From contig JANSXH010000001.1 of NCBI GenBank assembly GCA_024743055.1, positions 62,001-126,000 of the forward strand: DNA of 64,000 nt, written 5' to 3'. The position numbers and the translations under genes were made by a program. The first letter of the stretch is position 1. Every line of letters starts with the position of its first letter. The notes beneath the pieces were generated by a model. That model was not told the DNA's origin. It saw only the letters and a list, made by a program, of their open reading frames with translations, and did no database searches. Of this stretch, positions 56,839-64,000 are shown in pieces. The DNA is from Pseudomonadota bacterium. Its GTDB lineage: Bacteria > Pseudomonadota > Alphaproteobacteria > Sneathiellales > Sneathiellaceae.

Positions 56839-57534
56839 CTAGACTTCCAACCACTCTTTGCGGATCTGATCGTTGGCTTTCAGCTCATCGGGCGTTCCTT
56901 CATAGACCATATGACCATGGCCCATAACATACAAGCGGTGTGAAATCCGCAAAGCGATAGCTAGCTTCTGCTCAACCAGCAAAATGGACACACCGCGCTT
57001 AGCAATCTCTGTTAGAAGTTCACCAACCTGGGCCACAATCTTCGGCGCCAATCCTTCTGTTGGCTCATCAATCATGACAAGGTCAGGGTCGCCCATCAAA
57101 GTCCGGCACATGGTCAGCATCTGTTGCTCTCCACCTGACAACACACCAGCATCGACATCGGCACGCTCCCGCAGATTCGGGAACATATCGAACATGTCGT
57201 CCATAGCCCAGCGGCCTTTATTCTTCATGTTCTTGATGCCCATAACCAAATTCTGGCGGACGGTCATTCCCGGAAAGACGTCCCGGTTCTCCGGAACATA
57301 GCCAAGGCCGCGATGAGCAATTTCATGCTCTTTCAGTCCGGCGATTTCCTCTCCGCGATACTGGATGGACCCGTGCGGCTCAACTTCGCCCATAATCGAT
57401 TTAATGGTTGTTGAGCGGCCAACACCATTTCGGCCAAGCAAAGAGACAATCTCCCCTTCCCCTACCCGAAAATTCACACCTTGCAGGATATGGCTTTTCC
57501 CGTAGAAGGCATGCAAATCATTTACTTCAAGCAT
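56839..57534 (-). CDS. livF: Branched-chain amino acid-type ABC transporter ATPase LivF
   Basis: 231 residues, one ABC ATPase domain. Walker A is GRNGVGRST (34-42), with an arginine at 40 where lysine is usual; signature LSGGEQQMLTMCRTL near 130, Walker B MIDEPTEGLAP near 150. Last gene of livK-H-M-G-F; its ATG shares a base with the livG stop (TAATG). The Arg substitution also occurs in other LivF proteins and is probably tolerated. Confidence 0.9.
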   Translation of the reverse strand: MLEVNDLHAFYGKSHILQGVNFRVGEGEIVSLLGRNGVGRSTTIKSIMGEVEPHGSIQYRGEEIAGLKEHEIAHRGLGYVPENRDVFPGMTVRQNLVMGIKNMKNKGRWAMDDMFDMFPNLRERADVDAGVLSGGEQQMLTMCRTLMGDPDLVMIDEPTEGLAPKIVAQVGELLTEIAKRGVSILLVEQKLAIALRISHRLYVMGHGHMVYEGTPDELKANDQIRKEWLEV

Positions 57535-58286
57535 TACTCTTCTGCCTCCGCACCAAGATAGGCTTCCTGAACCGCCTTGTTGTTTCTTATATTTTCCGGG
57601 GTATCAGTAGCGATGATCTCGCCATAGACAAGGACGGAAATCCGATCTGCAACATCGAAAACAACACCCATGTCATGCTCCACCATCACCAGGGTTTTGC
57701 CATCCGTAATTTTACGGATCAAGGCGATGGCTTGGTCTGTCTCGCTATGGCTCATGCCCGCTGTCGGTTCATCGAGCATGATGACATCTGCACCACCAGC
57801 TGCAGAAATTCCAATCTCCAGCGCCCGTTGCTCAGCGTAAGTCAGAACACCCGCAGGAATATGCTGGCGTGACGTCAAGCCTATTTCTTCGATCACTTCT
57901 GCTGTTCTTTGATTTAGTTCCCGTTCCCTGTCCACCAGATGCCAGAAAGAATATTTGTAATCCTTCACCCACATCAGACCGCATCGAACGTTCTCAAACA
58001 CACTCATATTCGGGAAGATGTTAGTAACCTGAAAACTACGAGATAGACCTTTGCGGTATATTTCATAGGGCGGAAGGTTGCTGATATCCTCGCCATGGAG
58101 GGAAACCGACCCCCCACTCAGTCCATAGCGACCACTTATAAGGTGGAACAAAGTCGATTTACCGGCCCCGTTCGGCCCAATAATGGCATGCCTTTCCCCG
58201 TTATGGATTTCCAGATCCACACCCCGGATGATTTCTGTCGGACCAAATCTTTTACGAAGGCCCTTGAGTTCAATTGCTGCAGTCAT
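57534..58286 (-). CDS. livG: Branched-chain amino acid-type ABC transporter ATPase LivG
   Basis: 250 residues. Canonical Walker A GPNGAGKST near 36-44, signature region LTYAEQRALEIGI near 148 (weakened LSGGQ as usual in LivG), Walker B MLDEPTAGMSHSE near 168, and the C-terminal extension typical of LivG. Starts 3 bases after livM and overlaps livF by one base. Confidence 0.93.
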   Translation of the reverse strand: MTAAIELKGLRKRFGPTEIIRGVDLEIHNGERHAIIGPNGAGKSTLFHLISGRYGLSGGSVSLHGEDISNLPPYEIYRKGLSRSFQVTNIFPNMSVFENVRCGLMWVKDYKYSFWHLVDRERELNQRTAEVIEEIGLTSRQHIPAGVLTYAEQRALEIGISAAGGADVIMLDEPTAGMSHSETDQAIALIRKITDGKTLVMVEHDMGVVFDVADRISVLVYGEIIATDTPENIRNNKAVQEAYLGAEAEE

Positions 58287-58288
58287 GA

Positions 58289-59581
58289 TCAGGCCTCCTT
58301 CCCACCGGCATCCGGATTATTCGCTGTTTCCCAAGCTTCTTTCAATTGCGGCGCCTGATTACGCACCAGATAGCCGCCGACTAAAGCGAGTACAGCCACC
58401 GTTACCCAGGGCATGATACTATGGGTACTAAATTCGATGCCCATCAGGCTCATCATGGTTTCATCCGCTGGCGAGCCTCGGACATGATGGATCATCTCCA
58501 AGAAGCCGGCGATACCGGCAAGCATGGCCAAGGCCGGAACACCCATCCGAATATAAGGCACCACAAGTCCACCAACACGCTTCATGCGCCAGGCCGGGGT
58601 ATGCATCATCATGATACCGGTAAGCCCTTGAGGCACAAACATCACCGTCAGAACGAACATCACGCCCACATAGAGTTGCCAGATATCTGTATAGTTACTG
58701 AGGATACTCTGAAGTAGGGTAAAGAGAACCGCGCCAACGATCGGACCAATAAAGAACCCGACCCCACCGATGTAAGCCATCAGCAAAACAACACCTGATG
58801 TCAAAGCGTTGAGGTTTTCCTCCGTTACGATTTCAAAGTTGATGGCAAACAAGCCACCTGCGATTCCGGCAAAGAAACCGGACGCACAGAAAGAAACAAA
58901 GCGAACTTTCCGCTGGCTATAACCGATAAATTCCGCTCGTTCCGCATTATCGCGAACGGCATTGGCCAAACGTCCAGCTGGCGTGCGAGAGAACAGATAC
59001 ATCAGCATTACAGTTACGAAGACCCAGGCAGCGATGAGGTAATAAACCTGCACATCCTGCCCAAAATTAACACCAAACAAGGGCGGTCCCATGGTCCTGT
59101 CGCCACTGACACCTTCTTCCCCGCCAAAGAAGGCAACGAAGATCAGGGAGCTGGCTGCCATCAATTCCCCGACACCTAAGGAAATCATGGCAAAGACTGT
59201 CCCGGCGCGCCGGGTCGAGAAACTACCGATGATAATAGCAAAGACCAAACCGATGGCCCCACCAAAGATTGGCAACAACCACATGGGGAAGACGAAGGAG
59301 CCATCTTCCAGGTAGTTCATGAAATGCACTGACATGAACCCACCGAGCCCGAAATACACCGCATGGCCGAAGGACAGCATGCCCCCTTGCCCCAGCAGCA
59401 TATTATAGGACAGCGCGAAGATGATGAAGATCCCCATCAAATTCATGGTGTAAACACCGACATTTGAAGAGAAAATGTAGGGCAATATCAGCAGAACGAT
59501 CAGAAACCCAATCCAGGGGCCGTAGCGTTTCAGTGCTGGTGTTGAAACCGTCGCAGCGGAAGTTTTTGTAATTTCGCTCAT
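58289..59581 (-). CDS. livM: Branched-chain amino acid-type ABC transporter permease LivM
   Basis: 430 residues, longer than the usual 330-ish of LivM. After an N-terminal polar segment, ten or so transmembrane helices follow, with the permease core LSYNMLLGQGGMLSFGHAVY near 59-78 and GVVLLMAYIGGVGFFIGPIV near 262. The extra C-terminal part (about 340-430) has two more helices (PALAMLAGIAGFLEMI; WVTVAVLALVGGYLVRNQ). ATG overlaps the livH stop (ATGA). Confidence 0.92.
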   Translation of the reverse strand: MSEITKTSAATVSTPALKRYGPWIGFLIVLLILPYIFSSNVGVYTMNLMGIFIIFALSYNMLLGQGGMLSFGHAVYFGLGGFMSVHFMNYLEDGSFVFPMWLLPIFGGAIGLVFAIIIGSFSTRRAGTVFAMISLGVGELMAASSLIFVAFFGGEEGVSGDRTMGPPLFGVNFGQDVQVYYLIAAWVFVTVMLMYLFSRTPAGRLANAVRDNAERAEFIGYSQRKVRFVSFCASGFFAGIAGGLFAINFEIVTEENLNALTSGVVLLMAYIGGVGFFIGPIVGAVLFTLLQSILSNYTDIWQLYVGVMFVLTVMFVPQGLTGIMMMHTPAWRMKRVGGLVVPYIRMGVPALAMLAGIAGFLEMIHHVRGSPADETMMSLMGIEFSTHSIMPWVTVAVLALVGGYLVRNQAPQLKEAWETANNPDAGGKEA

Positions 59582-60528
59582 GTTTCACGGTTCCCGAACA
59601 GGCCCATCGGGCGGAATATCAAAACAAGGACCAACAATAGATAGGGCAGGATCGGCGCAATCTGCGGCAAGGAAAGTGACCACAGATCCCGAAGCGCACT
59701 GTCCGCATCGAAGCTGATGTTAAAGGCAGTCAGGATATCATTGACCGAATAATCAAGGGCAATAGCAAAGGTCTGAAGTAATCCGATGATTAAGGAGGCG
59801 ACGAACGCTCCGGTCAGGGACCCCAGTCCCCCGACAACCACAATCACAAAGACGATGCTGCCAAGCACAACCGCCATACCCGGGAAGGTGCCCAAGGCGG
59901 GACCGGCAATCACACCCGCCAAGCCGGCAAGTGCGCAACCAACGCCAAATACACCCATAAAGACTAGCGGCACGTTGTGTCCGAGCATCGCAGTCATATT
60001 CGGCTTATGGATCGCCGCCTGAATGATCAGGCCAACCCGAGACCGGGTCAGGATCAACAGCAGCATGATAAAGATCGCAATAGAGATCAAAAGCATAAAG
60101 GCTTTGTAGGCCGGGAAATTCTGTCCGAAGAAAGTAAACAGCGGAAACTGCAGGATTTCAGGCTCGTGATAGGCTTTGGTATCTTTTCCCCAGATAAACT
60201 GCACAACTTCCTCGATCAGGAAGGCCAGACCGAAGGTAAAGATCAGCTCAGCCACATGTCCCCATCGATGGACATATCTTAGGCCGTAGCGTTCGACCAG
60301 AGCGCCCAGTAATCCGACAAGTACCGGCGCCACAATCAGCCCAATCCAGAAGCCGAGATAGGCACTGATGGTATAGGCAAAATAGGCGCCCAGCATATAG
60401 AAGCTGGCATGGGCAAAGTTGAGAACACCCATCATGGAAAAGATCAGGGTCAGGCCACTGGCAAGCATAAAGAGCAATAGCCCGGTGACGATCCCGTTCA
60501 GTAGGGAAAAGAAGACCAATTCAAACAT
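59578..60528 (-). CDS. livH: Branched-chain amino acid-type ABC transporter permease LivH
   Basis: 316 residues, eight or more transmembrane helices. Core motif MMGVLNFAHASFYMLGAYFA near 32, and GLAGVIAGPALGTFPGMAVV near 199 with FVIVVVGGLGSLTGAFVASL near 226, the LivH permease pattern. Separated from livK by about 110 bases that hold a terminator/attenuator. Confidence 0.93.
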   Translation of the reverse strand: MFELVFFSLLNGIVTGLLLFMLASGLTLIFSMMGVLNFAHASFYMLGAYFAYTISAYLGFWIGLIVAPVLVGLLGALVERYGLRYVHRWGHVAELIFTFGLAFLIEEVVQFIWGKDTKAYHEPEILQFPLFTFFGQNFPAYKAFMLLISIAIFIMLLLILTRSRVGLIIQAAIHKPNMTAMLGHNVPLVFMGVFGVGCALAGLAGVIAGPALGTFPGMAVVLGSIVFVIVVVGGLGSLTGAFVASLIIGLLQTFAIALDYSVNDILTAFNISFDADSALRDLWSLSLPQIAPILPYLLLVLVLIFRPMGLFGNRET

Positions 60529-60585
60529 TTGTTGAATCTCTTAATTTACACACATTATTGAGGACCGGATCTATCGTCCGGCTGA

Positions 60586-60616
60586 AAAAGAACTGGCCGG
60601 CAATCCTGCCGACCAG
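60586..60616 (-). terminator. Terminator/attenuator between livK and livH
   Basis: On the minus strand CTGGTCGGCA (60607-60616) pairs with TGCCGGCCAG (60593-60602), one G-U, loop GGAT, followed by TTCTTTTT. It starts about 20 bases after the livK stop. Partial read-through here would give more binding protein than permease, as in many ABC importer operons. Confidence 0.75.
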
Positions 60617-60637
60617 CACTATACTTGGAACAACCGA

Positions 60638-61888
60638 TTAACTGGTTGGACGTTCCATGTTGCAGTCTTTAACCGGCAAGGCGGCATCTTCTGCAGAAAT
60701 CGAAGATTCCTCGACCAGACCGTAACCGGAGTTATCGGAATCCAGAACAACATTTTCATCCGTATGGACGGAGATCTGGATTGGCTGCATCATCTGATGA
60801 TCCTCGGCCCGCATCACCAGCTTGTCACCCTGTATAGATGTGTATTCCATGCCTTCGAGGGCTTGGGCAACAGCTAACGGATCAGCACTACCTGCTTCTT
60901 CAATCGCTGCAGCCAGCATGCCGATCGAGTTGGCAATACGGAACTGAGTGATGTCAGCTTCAGGATATTTCGCTTTAAAGCCTTTGTGATAAGCAAGATA
61001 TTCTTCGGTTGGTGGAGGGTTCACAGTCCCTTCGTGAACAAGACGGATCTTGTCTTTACCGGACGCACCGATTGTCTTGGTGATACCGTCATTGGCGGCA
61101 TAGTAAGTGTAAATCGGAACATCGATCCCGGCATCGCCAATGGCTTTACCAAGTCCAACCATGTCCGCACCCCAGTTACCCGTGATGATGGCATCTGCGC
61201 CAGACGCCCGGATCTTGGTTGCGTAAGGAGTAAAGTCTTTCACTTTTCCGATCGGATGAAGCTCATTTCCGACGATTTCAATGTCAGGACGCTTTTCACC
61301 GAGGAATTTCACAGCAGCTGCTGCAACGGCTTTACCAAAGGAGTAATCCTGTCCGATCAGGTAGACCTTCTTGATCTCTTCCTTCTCTTTAATCACGTCT
61401 GTCAACGCATTCATCTTGATGTCAGCGTTGGCATCGAAACGGAAGTGCCAGAAGTTACATTTCTTCTGAGTCAAAGCTGGATCAACAGCAGAATAGTTCA
61501 GGAATAATACCCGGTTGTCAGGATTCCGGCTATTGTGCTTTTTAATCGCATCTGTCAAAGCATTTGCCACACCAGAGGAGTTCCCCTGAGCAATGAAGGT
61601 GATGCCGTCACCAATGGCGCGCTTTAACTGAACCAGGCTTTCTTTGGGGCTGATTTTGTTATCGAACGGTACGATTTCGAACATCTGACCGCCGAGAACA
61701 CCACCCTTTTGGTTCACGAGTTGGTCAGCGGCCCACTGATATTGTTTGTAGCCGCTGGTTCCTGTTGCCGCAAAAGGACCTGAAAGCGGATCAATAAATG
61801 CAATCTTGATCGTTTCAGCTGCCTGGGCACTGAATGCTGAAATTGCAGCAAATGCCGCACCAGCAAGGATAAATGATTTAATTTTCAA
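60638..61888 (-). CDS. livK: Branched-chain amino acid-type ABC transporter substrate-binding protein
   Basis: Periplasmic binding protein of the LivK family. About 416 residues including a signal peptide (KIKSFILAGAAFAAISAFSA, cleaved after AQA). The body shows IAFIDPLSGPFAATG near 28, QGNSSGVANALTDAI near 100, and ITGNWGADMVGLGKAIGDAG near 236. The start is TTG, judged by a strong GGGAGG a few bases before it and the correct signal peptide beginning just after; an ATG extension to 61996 would place 36 odd residues before the signal peptide. Ligand may be branched-chain, aromatic amino acids, or amides. Confidence 0.92.
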   Translation of the reverse strand: MKIKSFILAGAAFAAISAFSAQAAETIKIAFIDPLSGPFAATGTSGYKQYQWAADQLVNQKGGVLGGQMFEIVPFDNKISPKESLVQLKRAIGDGITFIAQGNSSGVANALTDAIKKHNSRNPDNRVLFLNYSAVDPALTQKKCNFWHFRFDANADIKMNALTDVIKEKEEIKKVYLIGQDYSFGKAVAAAAVKFLGEKRPDIEIVGNELHPIGKVKDFTPYATKIRASGADAIITGNWGADMVGLGKAIGDAGIDVPIYTYYAANDGITKTIGASGKDKIRLVHEGTVNPPPTEEYLAYHKGFKAKYPEADITQFRIANSIGMLAAAIEEAGSADPLAVAQALEGMEYTSIQGDKLVMRAEDHQMMQPIQISVHTDENVVLDSDNSGYGLVEESSISAEDAALPVKDCNMERPTS

Positions 61889-62352
61889 TTCTTTTCCTCC
61901 CTTAAGGAAATTGAGCTCATCACACGCTTTAACCAGTCCCTTTGTTCTTACTTTTTCAGAGCTTGGCGTAATCGCATCGAAAGCATGACGTTGCATTCTT
62001 TCGCCGCTTATGAAAGCTCAGTTTGTCGCCAAGATCAAATAATTTTTTCGACGCCCGCGCCAAAATGACATAAATATCGTAAGGTCTTGCGAGATTATGT
62101 GGAGAAGAAAAATCTCTGCCTAAATAACATGCAAAACTCCAAATATATAAGCTATTTAACGGAAACATGGGCATTGCAAGCAACTGAATTAAAATTCGAA
62201 ACAGTTCTCTGTCGAGAATCACTCACCCGATTACACCCAGAATCAGAAAAATTTGGATTCAATAAAATTTTACTTATTTTGCCTTATCTTGGTTCCTTTG
62301 CAACCAAAGCCAGCAAATTTCCAGCCCGATTCCGAGCAGAGGCTCTTATTTA
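61889..62352. other. Divergent intergenic region, livK / ybaN-like
   Basis: About 460 bases without a convincing gene; it contains the divergent promoters. A plus-strand frame at 62087-62353 (88 codons) has no recognisable domain and lacks a ribosome site. I see no RNA gene. Confidence 0.5.
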
Positions 62353-62745
62353 ATGACCCGTACAGGTAAAAAAATATTGCTGTTGTCCATTGGCTGGTTT
62401 TTCGTTGCCCTTGGAACCATTGGTGTTTTTCTACCAGTATTACCAACAACCCCCTTTTTGCTAATCTCTCTCTGGGCGTTTTCGCAAAGCTCTGATCGAT
62501 TTCATCATTGGCTTTATACTCATCGCCATTTCGGCCCGCCCCTGCAGGCCTGGTCGGAACATGGCATTATTCCGACGCGAGCTAAAATTCTCGCGGTCGG
62601 CACCATGGGGATCTCGGCTACCTTTGTCATTTTGTTTTCTGAAACCCCTTGGTACGGCATTACCGGAATGTTGATCCTGATGGGGATCGGGGCGGGTTTC
62701 GTCCTCACCCGACCCAGCAAGCCCCGAAATACCGATGCGGCCTAA
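62353..62745 (+). CDS. YbaN/DUF454 family inner-membrane protein
   Basis: 130 residues, three or four transmembrane helices (about 8-48, 80-100, 103-120). Signature FVALGTIGVFLPVLPTTPFL near 17-36 is diagnostic of DUF454 (YbaN), followed by the conserved WLYTHRHFGPPLQAWSEHG near 53-71. Function unknown; often placed near regulatory or heme-related genes. It overlaps the convergent PLP regulator gene by 4 bases at the end. Confidence 0.9.
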   Translation: MTRTGKKILLLSIGWFFVALGTIGVFLPVLPTTPFLLISLWAFSQSSDRFHHWLYTHRHFGPPLQAWSEHGIIPTRAKILAVGTMGISATFVILFSETPWYGITGMLILMGIGAGFVLTRPSKPRNTDAA

Positions 62746-64000
62746 GGAAGTATAGTCACTCGTTCTGCATCGAAAGAACCCGTGCGATACGATGACGACC
62801 CCCCTTTTTCATAACTGGTGAGAATTTCAGCAAGGCGGGTGAGCGCTTTTTGCAGCCTCTGCTCATCGGGCTCTGCCATGACACAGATCCGGACATGACG
62901 GTTTTCGACGGACTTGCTCATGGCAAAGGCTTCACTCCCGACAACCACTATATTTGCAGCACGCGCCTCCTGCACAAAATCGGAAACCTCAATCTCATCC
63001 GGCACTCGCAACCAGAAATGGGCAAGCGGGGCATCTAGATTTGTACTTTGGTCCGCCAGCCACTTTCCCAGGATTTGCCGCGCCAGGGTTTCACGGTGAC
63101 GACAGGCGGCAATCAGTTCTGAGACCTGCTTGTCAACAAGGCCGCTGATGAGGAAATAGTTGGCCATATCTAGAGAAACGGGTGATGTCATCCAATTGAC
63201 CGCTGTCATTTTACTGGCCAGTCGCGGAATTAACGGTGTCGGCGCCACCATATAGCCAACCCGCAAACCGGGACTGAAAGCCTTTGACAGGCCGGTGAGA
63301 TAGAGCGTGTCGTCCGGCGCCAATTGGCAATATGACGGAACCCGATGGGGCTGCAAAGGGGCATAGACTGCGTCCTCGACAATATGAACATGGTGCTTCT
63401 GGGCGATTTTCAATATCTGCATCCGGCGAGCAGTCGGTTGGGTCGTCCCTGTCGGATTGTGATTGGTTGGAATAGTCACCAGGATCTTGACATTTCCCCG
63501 CTGGCACAACTGCTCAAATGCTTCGGGTAATAGACCATGCTCATCCATGGAAATGGCGGCAATCCTGAGATCAAGCTCCCGACATACGGCGCGAATACCG
63601 GGATATCCAAATTCCTCAGTGGCGACAATATCTCCGGGGGAGGCCAGTGTCGCCATCGCCAGGTAGAGACCGGATTGCACCCCTGGAATGACAATTATAT
63701 TGCTGGAGTCGACGACATCCAGTTGATACCTCAACCAGTTCGCCGCAATCTCTCGATCATTAATCCGGCCCCGGCTGTCAAAATAGTCAAGATAGCGGCC
63801 GGACTCATTGTGATGCGACAATTTCTGAAATACTTCACGCAAGCGCCCATCGGTATTGCCATTGAAATAGCTGTTCTTGGAGAGATCAATCAGGCTGCTA
63901 TCCGCATCAATCCAGCTTTCTCTTGGAAAGAAAAAACCTTTGCCGATCTGTTCCTCATCCCTATCAGTCCCATAGACATATGTCCCCTGGCCAACCTTGC
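62742..64000 (-). CDS. MocR/PdxR-type transcriptional regulator (GntR HTH + aminotransferase fold), partial
   Basis: Continues past the right edge; about 419 codons visible. The part nearest the edge reads KVGQGTYVYG, the wing end of a GntR winged helix, followed by a linker, then a type I aminotransferase domain: IPGVQSGLYLAMATLASPGD, NHNPTGTTQPTARRM, EDAVYAPLQPHR and the PLP-lysine motif LSKAFSPGLRVGYM. No transaminase function is implied; these proteins sense PLP-bound amino acids or vitamin B6 status. Target genes unknown; the nearby YbaN-like gene is convergent. Confidence 0.88.
   Translation of the reverse strand, partial: KVGQGTYVYGTDRDEEQIGKGFFFPRESWIDADSSLIDLSKNSYFNGNTDGRLREVFQKLSHHNESGRYLDYFDSRGRINDREIAANWLRYQLDVVDSSNIIVIPGVQSGLYLAMATLASPGDIVATEEFGYPGIRAVCRELDLRIAAISMDEHGLLPEAFEQLCQRGNVKILVTIPTNHNPTGTTQPTARRMQILKIAQKHHVHIVEDAVYAPLQPHRVPSYCQLAPDDTLYLTGLSKAFSPGLRVGYMVAPTPLIPRLASKMTAVNWMTSPVSLDMANYFLISGLVDKQVSELIAACRHRETLARQILGKWLADQSTNLDAPLAHFWLRVPDEIEVSDFVQEARAANIVVVGSEAFAMSKSVENRHVRICVMAEPDEQRLQKALTRLAEILTSYEKGGSSSYRTGSFDAERVTILP

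Noticed and set aside
62087-62353. 88-codon plus-strand frame in the livK/ybaN gap
   Set aside because: No domain, no ribosome site, and its end coincides with the start region of the YbaN-like gene.

Overview
The window is a gene-dense stretch of an alphaproteobacterial chromosome of moderate GC. This is inferred from gene order and families: ruvC-ruvA-ruvB-ybgC-tolQRAB-pal-cpoB; zapA-6S RNA-5-FTHF cyclo-ligase; tkt-gap-pgk-fba; a cysteine-free L31 beside a DUF1465/RcdA protein; an IbpA-type heat-shock gene behind a ROSE-like thermometer; and a fused indolepyruvate oxidoreductase beside a liv operon. A marine Rhodospirillales/Sneathiella-like bacterium would fit, but the genus cannot be fixed from sequence reading alone. 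I saw no prophage, insertion sequence, CRISPR array, tRNA or rRNA.

Left block (1-15.8 kb, all minus strand). Reading in the direction of transcription: DUF4164 and ZapA (division), 6S RNA, 5-formyl-THF cyclo-ligase, a YmdB-type phosphodiesterase, YebC, RuvC-RuvA-RuvB (Holliday junctions), YbgC, TolQ-R-A-B and Pal, a strong terminator, CpoB, TilS, FtsH, a terminator-like hairpin, FolP and the first codons of GlmM. The proteins span envelope constriction, recombination and core metabolism.

Central plus-strand block (16.1-29.5 kb). Transketolase, GAPDH, PGK and class I aldolase form a carbon-metabolism run, followed by ThiE-like, EF-P and an inositol-monophosphatase-family protein. Next is an envelope module: a secreted OmpA-like protein, a MotA/TolQ-like membrane protein and a MotB/OmpA-like protein with a long coiled coil, closely followed by two glycosyltransferases (GT9 and GT4-like). 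An ABC exporter converges on it.

Mosaic block (31.3-52.9 kb). Short units switch strand often: rpmE, RcdA-like, hsp20, an EamA transporter with two tandem near-identical AMP-forming ligases, a DUF333 lipoprotein, a DoeB-like deacylase, a CadD-like transporter, three lipoproteins of unknown function (two of them tandem paralogues), a third AMP-forming ligase with a thioesterase, rmlC-rmlB-rmlD without rmlA, a further lipoprotein, a GST, EttA, a broken HEXXH-metallopeptidase-like gene, an AEC carrier and a Tat-exported protein that resembles a class II aminoacyl-tRNA synthetase core. This is the accessory-like part of the window.

Right block (53-64 kb). TfoX-N protein, a fused indolepyruvate:ferredoxin oxidoreductase, a livK-H-M-G-F branched-chain/amide-type ABC importer (same direction), a YbaN-type membrane protein, and a MocR/PdxR-type regulator cut by the right edge. 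Amino-acid import beside 2-oxoacid oxidation suggests amino acids are used as carbon and electron sources.
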